A stretch of 64,000 nucleotides of DNA from Aradus depressus (taxonomy: Eukaryota; Arthropoda; Insecta; Hemiptera; Aradidae): contig OY759216.1 of the NCBI GenBank assembly GCA_963662175.1, positions 44,595,087-44,659,086 on the forward strand, given 5' to 3'. Position numbers and translations under genes: made by a program. The notes under the pieces are model-generated. The model saw only the letters and a program-made list of their open reading frames with translations. It had not been told where the DNA came from and made no database searches. Below, piece after piece: positions 21,742-33,299 of the stretch; position 1 is the first letter of the stretch, and each line of letters starts with the position of its first letter.

Positions 21742-23250
21742 TAGATTTAATATTTGTTAAAACTGATAGAGAACGACCGGATTATCTGAATCCTACACAA
21801 AAATCAAAATAAAAATGTTTTTCAAAAAATTTGCGCTATTTAACGGTTTATAGGCTTAATAATTGTTAAAACTGATACGACAGATTCAGATTTATCCGGA
21901 AAGTCCCATCCGAAGGACGACGTGCTCAAGGCTTTCAACCTAAGTAGAAATTGACCTACCCAGGTTTATTTACATAACATACGTCTCATTATCGAGTACC
22001 TCACATTCGAAAAAGCCCTGGATCATTGCTTAATGTCCCATCCGAAGGACGACGTGCTCAAAGTTATTTTTAGCTTCCCGATTAAAACATCTGACCTAAG
22101 TGCCTCAACTAGATTTCTAAGTGGCGATCCTGAGCTCGGTAGACTCCATTCTTCAAATTTCTCGCTTTTTAACGGTTTATATATTTAATATTTGTTAAAA
22201 CTGATAGAGAACGACCGGATTATCTGAATCCTACACAAAAATCAAAATAAAAATTTTTTTTTTCTAAAAATTTGCGCTATTTAACGGTTTATAGGCTTAA
22301 TAATTGTTAAAACTGATACGAGAGATTCAGATTTATCCGAAAAGTCCCACCCGAGGGCGACGTGCTCAAGGCTATTTTCAACCTAAGTGAAATTTCACCT
22401 ACCCAGGTTTATTTACATAACATACGTCTCATTATCGAGTACCTCACATTCGAAAAAGTCCTGGAACATCGCTTAAAGTCCCATCCGAAGGACGACGTGC
22501 TCATAGTTATTTTTCACTTCCCGATTAAAACATCCGACCTAAGTGCCTCAGCTAGATTTGTAAGTGGCGATCCTGAGCTCGGTAGACTCCATTCTTCAAA
22601 TTTCTCGCTTTTCAACGGTTTATAGATTAAATATTTGTTAAAACTGATAGAGAACGACCGGATTATCTGAACCCCACACAAAAATCAAAATGAAAACGTT
22701 TTTCAAAAAATTCGCGCTATTTAACGGTTTATAGGCTTAATAATTGTTAAAACTGATACTACAGATTCAGATATATCCGGAAAGTCCCATCCGAAGGACG
22801 ACGTGCTCAAGGCTTTCAACCTAAGTGGAAATTGACCTACCCAGGTTTATTTACATAACATACGTCTCATTATCGAGTACCTCACATTCGAAAAAGCCCT
22901 GGATCATCGCTTAATGTCCCATCCGAAGGACGAAGTGCTCAAAGTTATTTTTAACTTCCCGATTAAAACATCTGACCAAAGTGCCTCAGCTAGATTTCTA
23001 AGTGGCGATCCTGAGCTCGGTAGACTCCATTCTTCAAATTTCTTGCTTTTTAACGGTTTATAGATTTAATATTTGTTAACTGACAGAGCCATAGAGTGTG
23101 CTGGTTTCGGATTATGCCAACGTCAGCACAACGTTCAGACTGACTTTAAATATGGTGACACCGATACACTATGGAAGAAAAATGCCAAAAAAAAAAAGAT
23201 GTATGTATAGATATGAACACAAATTAAAACTTGTGTACATTGTGATATAA
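21742..23250 (+). repeat. Flank block F1: three ~440-bp tandem units plus linker
   Basis: TTTAATATTTGTTAAAACTG starts units at about 21745, 22183, 22625 and (truncated) 23063. Each contains AGAACGACCGGATTATCTGA, ACGGTTTATAGGCTTAATAA and a decayed minus SINE-A stretch (CCCATCCGAAGGACGACGTG, GATCCTGAGCTCGGTAGACT). A ~175-bp linker (23075-23250) ends at the next Helitron start. F recurs after copy 2 but not after copy 3. Confidence 0.85.
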
Positions 23251-24916
23251 TCTATATTAATAAAGCTGAAACGGGGTTTGTTTTTTTGTTTGTTTGTTTG
23301 TATGTATGTTTGTTCCAGCATCACGCCCAAACCGCTGGACGGATTTTTATGAAACTGCCCATGTAGCATTCTTTTGAGCCCGATTGAATAATAGGCTATG
23401 TGGCGTCCCAAAATTTTGATCGGGAGGGGGGGTTGTGGGGGGGCCTAAGTATAAAAATAGTGCTAATTCATTAACTAATGGGCGAATTGTCATGAAATTT
23501 CACAGGTAGTCTTTTTCAAATCCAAACAGGAAAAAAAGGTGTGTGGCGTCCCAAAGTTTTGATCGGGTGGGGGGGTTGTAAGGGGGGCCTAAGTATAAAT
23601 ATAGAGCTAACTCATTAACTAATGGGCGAATCGTCATGAAATTTCACACGTAGTCTTTTTAAAAGCCAATTAGGAAAAAAAGGTGTGTGGCGTCCCAAAG
23701 TTTTGAACGGGAGGGGGGGTTGTAAGGGGGGCCTAAGTATATAAATAGTGCTAACACATTAACTAATGGGCGAATCGTCATGAAATTTCACATGTAGTAT
23801 TTTTAAAAGCCAAATAGGAAAAAAAGGTGTGTGGCGTCCCAAAGTTTTGAACGGGAGGGGGGGTTGTGGGGGGGCCTAAGTATAAATATAGAGCTAACTC
23901 TTTAACGGTTGGTCGGATCGTCACGAAATTTCACATGAAGTATTCCTGAAGACCAAATAGAAAAATAGGCGGTGTGACGGCTCAAAATTTTTTACGGGAG
24001 GGGGGGGGGGTAGTGGGGGGGCCTAAGTATAAATATAGAGCTAACTCATTAACTAATGGGCGAATCGTCATGAAATTTCACATGTAGTATTTTAGCTAGC
24101 TGTAGTGCTCAGCCCCAGCGTTCCTAACTATGTACTGGCTGTGGGGTTCGCTGTTGCAAGGCACCTACAAGACATTTACTAGCTGTGATGCCCAGCGTTT
24201 CTAATTACGTACTAGCTGTTGCAAGGCGCTAGCAGTGTGGCCCAGCGTATTTCACTACGTAGGTACTAGCCGTGGGGTCCGCCGTTGCAAAACTCATACT
24301 AGCTGTGATGCCCTGTGGTTCTAACTACATACTATCTATGGGGTTCGCAGTTGCAAAGCACTTACTAACTGTAATGCCCAGCGTATTTAACTACATACTA
24401 GCTGTGGGGTCCGCTGTTGCAAGGCACTTAATAGCTGTGATGCCCAGCGTTCCTAACTTCGTACTAGCTGTGGGGTCCGCTGTTGCGAGGCACATACTAG
24501 CTGTGGTGACCAGCGTTCCTAACTACGTACTAGCTGTTGGGTCCGCCGTCGCAAGGCACATACTAGCTATGATGCCCAGCATTCCCAACTACGTACTAGC
24601 TGTGGTGCCCAGCGTTGCAAGCCACATACTAGCTGTGGTCACAAACGTTCTTAAGTACGCACTGACTAGGACGTCCAGCGATGCTAAGTATTCACTAGGT
24701 GTGGCTTCCGCCGTTGAAAGGCGCATACTAGCTGTGGTGCCCAGGGGTCCTAAAAACTTACTAGCGTTACAACAGCTGAAGGACTATAAGCCTTATTCCG
24801 TATGAATAATTGAAAATTATAACATCATGAATGTACTGTCGAGGAACTGAATAGCGTTATAGAAGATATTGGGAGAAAAATAAAAGTTCCCCGGGCAACG
24901 CCGGGTATAACTGCTA
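23251..24916 (+). mobile_element. Helitron copy 2 (non-autonomous)
   Basis: Same TC start (preceded by A), five ~143-bp units at 23400-24090, and a 66-bp array nearly identical to copy 1. The end hairpin is followed by TATAACTGCTAT, again lacking the final G. The 177-codon frame (24272-24805) comes from the 66-bp array. Confidence 0.88.
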
Positions 24917-25544
24917 TAGATTTAATATTTGTTAAAACTGATAGAGAACGACCGGATTATCTGAACCCCACACAAAAATCAAAATGAAAACGTTTTTCAA
25001 ATAATTCGCGCTATTTAACGGTTTATAGGCTTAATAATTGTTAAAACTGATACTACAGATTCAGATATATCCGGAAAGTCCCATCCGAAGGACGACGTGC
25101 TCAAGGCTTTCATCCTAAGTGGAAATTGACCTACCCAGGTTTATTTACATAACATACGTCTCATTATCGAGTACCTCACATTCGAAAAAGGCCTGGATCA
25201 TCGCTTAATGTCCCATCCGAAGGACGAAGTGCTCAAAGTTATTTTAAACTTCTCGATTAAAACATCTGACCAAAGTGCCTCAGCTAGATTTCTAAGTGGC
25301 GATCCTGAGCTCGGTAGACTCCATTCTTCAAATTTCTTGCTTTTTAACGGTTTATAGATTTAATATTTGTTAACTGACAGAGCCATAGAGTGTGCTGGTT
25401 TCGGATTATGCCAACGTCAGCACAACGTTCAGACTGACTTTAAATATGGTGACACCGATCCACTATGGAAGAAAAATGCCAAAAAAAAAGAGATGTATGT
25501 ATAGATATGAACACAAATTAAAACTTGTGTACATTGTGATATAA
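24917..25544 (+). repeat. Flank block F2: one ~440-bp unit plus linker
   Basis: Nearly identical to the last unit and linker of block F1 (TTAATATTTGTTAACTGACA at 25361, ending ACATTGTGATATAA). It contains the same decayed SINE-A segment. Confidence 0.88.
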
Positions 25545-25689
25545 TCTATATTAATAAAGCTGAAACGGGGTTTGTTTTTTTGTTTGTTTGTTTGTATGTA
25601 TGTATGTTTGTTCCAGCATCACGCCCAAACCGCTGGACGGATTTTTATGAAACTGCCCATGTAGCATTCTTTTGAGCCCGATTGAATAA

Positions 25690-28380
25690 TAGGCTATGTG
25701 GCGTCCCAAAATTTTGATCGGGAGGGGGGGTTGTGGGGGGGCCTAAGTATAAAAATAGTGCTAACTCATTAACTAATGGGCGAATTGTCATGAAATTTCA
25801 CAGGTAGTCTTTTTAAAATCCAAACAGGAAAAAAAGGTGTGTGGCGTCCCAAAGTTTTGATCGGGAGGGGGGGTTGTAAGGGGGGCCTAAGTATAAATAT
25901 AGAGCTAACTCATTAACTAATGGGCGAATCGTCATGAAATTTCACACGTAGTCTTTTTAAAAGCCAATTAGGAAAAAAAGGTGTGTGGCGTCCCAAAGTT
26001 TTGAACGGGAGGGGGGGTTGTAAGGGAGGCCTAAGTATATAAATAGTGCTAACACATTAACTAATGGGCGAATCGTCATGAAATTTCACATGTAGTATTT
26101 TTAAAAGCCAAATAGGAAAAAAAGGTGTGTGGCGTCCCAAAGTTTTGAACGGGAGGGGGGGTTGTAAGGGGGGCCTAAGTATAAATATAGAGCTAATTCT
26201 TTAACGGTTGGTCGGATTGTCACGAAATTTCACATGGAGTATTCCTGAAGGCCAAATAGAAAAATAAGGTGTGTGGCGTCCCAAAGTTTTGAACGGGAGG
26301 GGGGGTTGTGGGGGGGCCTAAGTATAATTATAGAGCTAACTCATTAACTAATGGGCGAATCGTCATGAAATTTCACACGTAGTCTTTTTAAAAGCCCAAC
26401 AAGAAAAAAAGGTGTGTGGCGTCCCAAAGTTTTGAACGGGAGGGGGGGTTGTGGGGGGGCCTAAGTATAAATATAGAGCTAACTCATTAACTAATGGGCG
26501 AATCGTCATGAAATTTCACATGTAGTATTTTTAAAAGCCAAATAGGAAAAAAAGGTGTGTGGCGTCCCAAAGTTTTGATCGGGAGGGGGGGTTGTAAGGG
26601 GGGCCTAAGTATTAATATAGAGCTAACTCATTAACTAATGGGCGAATCGTCATGAAATTTCACGTAGTATTTTTAAAAGCCAAATAGGAAAAAAAGGTGT
26701 GTGGCGTCCCAAAGTTTTGAACGGGAGGGGGGGTTGTAAGGGGGGCCTAAGTATAAATATAGAGCTAATTCTTTAACGGTAGGTCGGATTGTCACGAAAT
26801 TTCACATGGAGTATTCCTGAAGGCCAAATAGAAAAATAAGGTGTGTGGCGTCCCAAAGTTTTGAACGGGAGGGGGGGTTGTGGGGGGGCCTAAGTATAAA
26901 TATAGAGCTAACTTATTAACTAATGGGCGAATCGTCATGAAATTTCACATGTAGTATTTTTAAAAGCCAAATAGGAAAAAAAGGTGTGTGGCGTCCCAAA
27001 GTTTTGATCGGGAGGGGGGGTTGTAAGGGGGGCCTAAGTATAATTATAGAGCTAACTTATTAACTAATGGGCGAATCGTCATGAAATTTCACATGTAGTA
27101 TTTTTAAAAGCCAAATAGGAAAAAAAGGTGTGTGGCGTCCCAAAGTTTTGATCGGGAGGGGGGGTTGTAAGGGGGGCCTAAGTATAATTATAGAGCTAAC
27201 TCATTAACTAATGGGCGAATCGTCATGAAATTTCACGTAGTATTTTTAAAAGCCAAAGAGGAAAAAAAGGTGTGTGGCGTCCCAAAGTTTTGAACGGGAG
27301 GGAGGGTTGTGGGGGGGCCTAAGTATAAATATAGAGCTAATTCTTTAAAGGTTGGTCGGATTGTCACGAAATTTCACATGGAGTATTCCTGAAGGCCAAA
27401 TAGAAAAATAAGGTGTGTGGCGTCCCAAAGTAGTGAACGGGAGGGGGGTTGTGGGGGGACCTAAGTATAAATATAGAGCTAACTCATTAACTAATGGGCG
27501 AATCGTCATGAAATTTCACGTAGTATTTTTAAAAGCCAAATAGGAAAAAAAGGTGTGTGGCGTCCCAAAGTTTTGAACGGGAGGGGGGGTTGTGGGGGGG
27601 CCTAAGTATAAATATAGAGCTAATTCTTTAACGGTTGGTCGGATTGTCACGAAATTTCACATGGAGTATTCCTGAAGGCCAAATAGAAAAATAAGGTGTG
27701 TGGCGTCCCAAAGTAGTGAACGGGAGGGGGGTTGTGGGGGGACCTAAGTATAAATATAGAGCTAACTCATTAACTAATGGGCGAATCGTCATGAAATTTC
27801 ACGTAGTATTTTTAAAAGCCAAATAGGAAAAAAAGGTGTGTGGCGTCCCAAAGTTTTGAACGGGAGGGGGGGTTGTGGGGGGGCCTAAGTATAAATATAG
27901 AGCTAATTCTTTAACGGTTGGTCGGATTGTCACGAAATTTCACATCGAGTATTCCTGAAGGCCAAATAGAAAAATAAGGTGTGTGGCGTCCCAAAGTTTT
28001 GAACGGGAGGGGGGGATGTGGGGGGGCCTAAGTATAAATATAGAGCTAACTCTTTAACGGTTGGTCGGATTGTCACGAAATTTCGCATACCTATATTATT
28101 CCTGAAGGCCAAATAGAAAAATAAGGTGTGTGGCGTCCCAAAGTTTTGAACGGGAGGGGGGGATGTGGGGGGGCCTAAGTATAAATATAGAGCTAACTCT
28201 TTAACGGTTGGTCGGATTGTCACGAAATTTCGCATACCTATATTATTCCTGAAGGCCAAATAGAAAAATAAGGTGTGTGGCGTCCCGAAGTTTTGAACGG
28301 GTGGCGGGGTTGAGGGGGGGGGGGGGACTAAGTATAATTATAGAGCTAGCTCATTAACGGTTGATCGTATTGTCATGAAT
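25690..28380 (+). repeat. Helitron internal satellite, ~143-bp unit, ~19 copies
   Basis: Each unit has GTGTGGCGTCCCAAAG, then GGGAGGGGGGGTTGTGGGGG, then CCTAAGTATAAATATAGAGC and either TAACTAATGGGCGAATCGTC or TTTAACGGTTGGTCGGATTG. Higher-order duplication is visible: a two-unit block with CAAAGTAGTGAACGGG repeats at 27427 and 27712 (~285 bp), and a unit with CGCATACCTATATTATTCC is doubled at 28083 and 28230. Related arrays occur in copies 1 and 2. Confidence 0.92.
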
Positions 28381-28399
28381 CGGATTGTCATGAATTTCA

Positions 28400-29990
28400 A
28401 ATGTAGTAGTAGTAACTATGTATTCGCTATGGGGTTCACTGTGGCAAGACATTTACTAGCTGTGATGCCCAGCGTTCCTAATATCGTACTAGCTGTGGGG
28501 TTCGCTGTTGCAAGGCACCTACAAGACATTTACTAGCTGTGATGCCCAGCGTTCCTAATTACGTACTAGCTGTGGGGTCTGCTGTTGCAAGGCGCTAGCA
28601 GTGTGGCCCAGCGTATTTAACTACGTAGGTACTAGCTGTGGGGTCCGCAGTTGCAAAACTCATACTAGCGGTGATGCCCTGTGGTTCTAACTACATACTA
28701 TCTGTGGGGTCCGCAGTTGCAAGGCACCTACTACCTGTAGGGCCCAGCGTTCCTAAAAACGTACTAGCTGTGGGGTCCGTCGTTGCAAAAGCATACTAGC
28801 TGTGATGCCCAGGGTTCCTAATATCGTACTAGCTGTGGGGTCCGTTGTTGCAAGGCATTTACTAGCTGTAGTGCCCAGCGTTCCTAACTATGTACTAGCT
28901 GTGAAGTTCGCTGTTGCAAAGCACTTACTAACTGTAATGCCCAGCGTATTTAACTACGTACTAGCTGTGGGGTCCGCTGTTGCAAGGCACTTAATAGCTG
29001 TGATGCCCAGCGTTCCTAACTTCATACTAGCTGTGGGGTCCGCTTTTGCGAGGCACATACTAGCTGTGGTGACCAGCGTTCCTAAATACGTACTAGCTGT
29101 GGGGTCCGTCGTTGCAAAAGCATACTAGCTGTGATGCCCAGGGTTCCTAATATCGTACTAGCTGTGGGGTCCGTTGTTGCAAGGCATTTACTAGCTGTAG
29201 TGCCCAGCGTTCCTAACTATGTACTAGCTGTGAAGTTCGCTGTTGCAAAGCACTTACTAACTGTAATGCCCAGCGTATTTAACTACGTACTGGCTGTGGG
29301 GTCCGCTGTTGCAAGGCACTTAATAGCTGTGATGCCCAGCGTTCCTAACTTCATACTAGCTGTGGGGTCCGCTTTTGCGAGGCACATACTAGCTGTGGTG
29401 ACCAGCGTTCCTAAATACGTACTAGCTGTGGGGTCAGTTGTTGCAAGGCATTTACTAGCTGTAGTGCCCAGCGTTCCTAACTATGTACTAGCTGTGAAGT
29501 TCGCTGTTGCAAAGCACTTACTAACTGCAATGCCCAGCGTATTTAACTACATACTAGCTGTGGGGTCCGCTGTTGCACGGCACTTAATAGCTGTGATGCC
29601 CAGCGTTCCTAACTTCATACTAGCTGTGGGGTCCGCTGTTGCGAGGCACATACTAGCTGTGGTGACCAGCGTTCCTAACTACGTACTAGCTGTGGGGTCC
29701 GCTGTTGCGAGGCACATACTAGCTGTGGTGACCAGCGTTCCTAACTACGTACTAGCTGTTGGGTCCGCCGTCGCAAGGCACATACTAGCTATGATGCCCA
29801 GCATTCCCAACTACGTACTAGCTGTGGTGCTCAGCGTTGCAAGCCACATACTAGCTGTGGTCACAAACGTTCTTAAGTACGCACTGACTAGGACGTCCAG
29901 CGATGCTAAGTATTCACTAGGTGTGGCTTCCGCCGTTGAAAGGCGCATACTAGCTGTGGTGCCCAGGGGTCCTAAAAACTTACTAGCGTT
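28400..29990 (+). repeat. Helitron internal satellite, 66-bp unit (2 x 33)
   Basis: GTACTAGCTGTGGGGTCCGC alternates with CTAGCTGTGATGCCCAGCGT. The half units are diverged relatives of each other. Read as protein the array gives a 22-residue period with AVGSAVARH and AVMPSVPNY. A near-exact 329-bp duplication (28781 and 29110 share CGTTGCAAAAGCATACTAGC) raised the copy number. Frames are broken in 28400-28800, which argues against a maintained protein. Confidence 0.9.
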
Positions 29991-30139
29991 ACAATAGCTG
30001 AAGGACTATAAGCCTTATTCCGTATGAATAATTGAAAATTATAACATCATGAATGTACTGTCGAGGAACTGAATAGCGTTATAGAAGATATTGGGAGAAA
30101 AATCAAAGTTCCCCGGGCAACGCCGGGTATTACTGCTAG

Positions 30140-30535
30140 TAAATAATAATAATGGAAAAAAATAGTAAACTAAAAGGTACAAAACAAAACAAACAAATTA
30201 AATCTAAGAAATTGTAAAATAAATGATATTAAAATGTGTGGGGGGTGTGGAGACGCCAGGGTTTTGTCTGGTCACAGTACAGCTGAGGTGAGGGTTCGTC
30301 TTGTAGGGCTTCTTGACCAATACTTAGCAAGGGCTGAGGGCAGATACTGGTCGAGTTGGTGATGAAATGTGCAGCAAAGGGCTGAGGGCACTCCAACTAT
30401 GGCCGCAGTGACCTCTACTACAAAGTATATCCACTTCACTAATGGCGTCACCCCCTCCACACATACCCCATTGTCTTTATAAAGTTTATTTCACTTTTGT
30501 CTATAACAATGAGTGATGGTTCACAAAATTTAGTT
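30140..30535. other. Unassigned stretch
   Basis: Right flank of the Helitron composite. AAGGGCTGAGGGCA occurs twice (~30329, ~30376). No gene is recognised. Confidence 0.45.
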
Positions 30536-30735
30536 AGAGGATTCAGAAGCCACAATGTAAATTAAATATTGAGTCTTAGCCAAAATGGTTGATTGACTTT
30601 GGAGGAAGAGCGAAAATGTAATTGATTAATTCATGCTGGGAAGTATACAACGACGATTTTTTTTTGTCTTTATTGGAATGAAGGGGTCGAAAAACATGCA
30701 ATTTCGGTGAAAAATCATCAACTGGGGAAGTAAAA
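30536..30735 (+). repeat. Family-D 3' end plus terminal inverted piece
   Basis: GATTCAGAAGCCACAATGTA, GATTGACTTTGGAGGAAGAG, ACAACGACGATTTTTTTTT, then AACATGCAATTTCGGTGAAA, which in other copies is the opposite terminus of D. Confidence 0.65.
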
Positions 30736-31458
30736 AGCAGTGGGAAGACGTCTTTTATATCCATGACTTAATTATTCTTTTATTTACTGAATAGAAATAT
30801 AGGGGTGAAATGACTAATAAATATTTTTTTTCAGTAAGTGTGAGGTGTCTAGAAAGAGAGAGACAGTCTATTATTAAGTGTAGTCGGACTGAGATAAATT
30901 AGAGACGACAGTATAAGAAGTACGAATGATCGGGATGTGAACACAAAGGAGAGGATGTTATACAGATCTGCACCATTTGTCATAGACCCGCAAAAAAAAA
31001 AGATAAAGAGTTATATCGGGCGGTCCGATCCATTATTCCGGAGGTGGGGGTGAACTGAGACCAGTTGGGAATGTATGTATGAGACCCCTAACACGAGATT
31101 TATTTATTTATTATTCGCCAAAAGGGAGAATTTAAATTTGAGAGCTTTTGCAATCTTTGCATAGTTTAGTGCATCTGAATTTCGAAGAGTACTAGCGGGA
31201 TACCTCGTTTTGTCTGGAAGTAGTTTTGCTTGGTTATGACATTTTTAAGTCAAATTGCCATATATTTCGCAATCCAAAATCCTTCGTACAATAGCCATTG
31301 CTCCTTATCACATCTCCAACAAAACCCTTCACACTGATTTCAATATTCCCTTTGTCATCGAGATAGCTAAATCCAAGTACATTAAGTTATTTTCATCCTA
31401 TATAAGATTTAATTATAATAACAATATATAATATTAGATAATATTATCTAAAAAGAGG
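30736..31458. other. Unassigned stretch
   Basis: No gene or familiar repeat recognised. Confidence 0.45.
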
Positions 31459-31715
31459 GCGCCGGTAGCTCAGTGATATGCGTGCTTGCTTGGCAGGTAA
31501 AATAATCTTAAGCACGCCGTCCTTCGGATGAGACTTTAAGCGATGTTCCCGGGCCTGTACGATGTCAAGTACTTGTTAAAGTCCCCTGCTCTAGGTGAAT
31601 AAAAATTTACGGTAGGACTCCCACAGTAGAGTCGGGCTCATGTCCACTAGAGTGACGAAAGAGCGCTCTGGTAGTAGGCGATATGACCTCGTAGTTAAAG
31701 CCCTGGCATGAGTAT
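31459..31715 (+). mobile_element. SINE-A copy with clear A box
   Basis: GGCGCCGGTAGCTCAGTGAT is the best A-box head of the family (TRGCNNAGYGG type). The B-box part is deleted: the head GCTTGCTTGGCAGGT jumps straight to AAAATAATCTTAAGCACGCC. The body and the tail GATATGACCTCGTAGTTAAA follow. Confidence 0.85.
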
Positions 31716-32364
31716 AACTATTATGTAAAATTTCTTTATAATATTAACAATTTTTGCAAGCGTATCGTGATATTAACATTACCCGCTAGTGTGCCTCCCT
31801 TAGTCCCCATCGTAGTCCTCTAGTCCATGCCCTCCATTCTGACACACTCAACGACGCTTTAAGCGCCAATGGCCTAGAGACCTCAATAGTAGCAGCAGTG
31901 ACAGTGAGCTATAAATTGAGTGTAAAGTGTCACCATTGGGTGACTTCTCCCCTCTTGACATTTTGACAATGCCATATTTTTCTCTTTTAACAAATTTGCT
32001 TGTGTATATTATTTACACAGTTGTGAATACCCATTTGTAAATTTAAAAAAAAAAAAAGAAAGCAATACGGTTAGAGCAGAGCTAAAAAATTGTTGGTTAA
32101 TTCGATCTGGGGAAGTAGATTGCCGGTGATTTACCGACCTTTTCATTTACCCTATAAACAAAAAAAAAACTTCACAATATTATTAATATATTTTAGTCTC
32201 TATTTTACACATAAAAACAAGTATGAAAAAAAATTATATTTTCATTTTCTTAATTACAAGCTTTCATTTAAGTTAAAAAAAACATCTGCCTGGTGATTGC
32301 ACAAAGCTTTCTCGCACGTAAACCTCCCTTTAATCGAGTCTCGGCCCTTAAGGGCTTGAATAAT
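31716..32364. other. Unassigned stretch with a D fragment
   Basis: 32085-32150 is a family-D terminus in plus orientation (TTGGTTAATTCGATCTGGGG, GCCGGTGATTTACCGACC). The rest is AT-rich with no gene. Confidence 0.5.
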
Positions 32365-32935
32365 AAAAAAAAAAGTCGTCGGTGAATCACTGGCCATTTC
32401 CTTCCCCAGCGCGAAATAATCAACTAAGTTTACCTTAAATACTTCAGAGTAAAAAATCTAAATTTCGTGTTGGTGCATTCCTAGTTTGTTACTAGAGTTT
32501 TTGACTACAACCATCCAGTTCGTTAATTCCCTTCGATCGATTTGGTTGAAAACTCATGGGTATCATCTTATGGTTTTGGATGTACATATAAAATTTCGTT
32601 TTGATACATAGATTACTTCGGCAGTTACTGTTTGTTTTTGTGGTCCCCCCTCCACCTAATCTCCCCTTTTCTTTTTCTGTTTTGGTTGAAAACAGCTATG
32701 CGTCGTCCCTAGAGGGTTCTAGATTTAAATTAGGTTTTGTGTACCCCCAATTCCCTCCCCTTCCCTGATTCCGCTGAAAATTAATAGGTGTTGAGCTTTA
32801 AATTTACATATGGAATTTTGTGTCAATAGATTATTACAACGGCAGTTATTGGGATTTTTGAGTTAAGCCTCCTCCCTAATCTCCCCTTCCATTTGGGTAA
32901 TTTGGCTAAAATCCATTAGGTGTCGTCATTGCTAC
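32365..32935 (-). repeat. Family-D copy
   Basis: GTCGTCGGTGAATCACTGGC at the left, then at least three modules with GTCGTCCCTAGAGG / TAATAGGTGTTGAGC / CAACGGCAGTTATTGGG. It ends in CCATTAGGTGTCGTC without the terminal block. Confidence 0.7.
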
Positions 32936-32991
32936 AGCATCCTTCATCCTGTTTCATAAAATATGTGCTGTAGGCATTACGGAACTTTGTG

Positions 32992-33023
32992 ATACCAACC
33001 ACGCTTTTACAGATCACTCTCTC

Positions 33024-33067
<44 letters not shown>

Positions 33068-33222
33068 CCCCCCCCCCCCCCCCCCAGCCAAATCTCCTAT
33101 GAAATTTCATATAGTGCCATATGCCAGTGGTGGATATGTTTTTTTTAGTTTCATTGTACAGCCTAATTCTGAGAGTGACTTTCTTATGGGAGTAACAGTG
33201 ATCTGTAAAAGCGTGGTTGGTA
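32992..33222. repeat. Inverted repeat around a (CT)n/poly-C tract
   Basis: ATACCAACCACGCTTTTACA plus GATCACT at 32992-33018 reappears inverted at 33196-33222. The loop contains (CT)n at ~33019-33064 and a C homopolymer at ~33065-33085. A related sequence (TACCAACCATTTTTGTACAA) lies at 38860. Short frames here are low-complexity readings. Confidence 0.75.
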
Positions 33223-33299
33223 TATGTAATCTTGTCATGGCCATATCATATATATTTTTTCTTTTTGTTTTTTATTATTTTCAATAAAAAAACTACCAA

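Larger units (their letters stand above)
25545..30139 (+). mobile_element. Helitron copy 3 (non-autonomous, intact ends)
   Basis: TC start preceded by A. The 3' hairpin is followed by TATTACTGCTAG with T after it (30136-30140), so both termini follow the Helitron rule (5'-TC, 3'-CTAG, A^T insertion). It holds about 19 of the ~143-bp units (25690-28380) and the longest 66-bp array (28400-29990). No transposase. Frames of 108 codons (28802-29128) and 288 codons (29131-29997) are array readings. Confidence 0.9.

Noticed and set aside
28802..29997. Frames of 108 and 288 codons as membrane or antifreeze-like repeat proteins
   Set aside because: They lie in a Helitron satellite with a 66-bp period. 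The upstream part of the same array is frame-broken, and the composition follows the DNA repeat.
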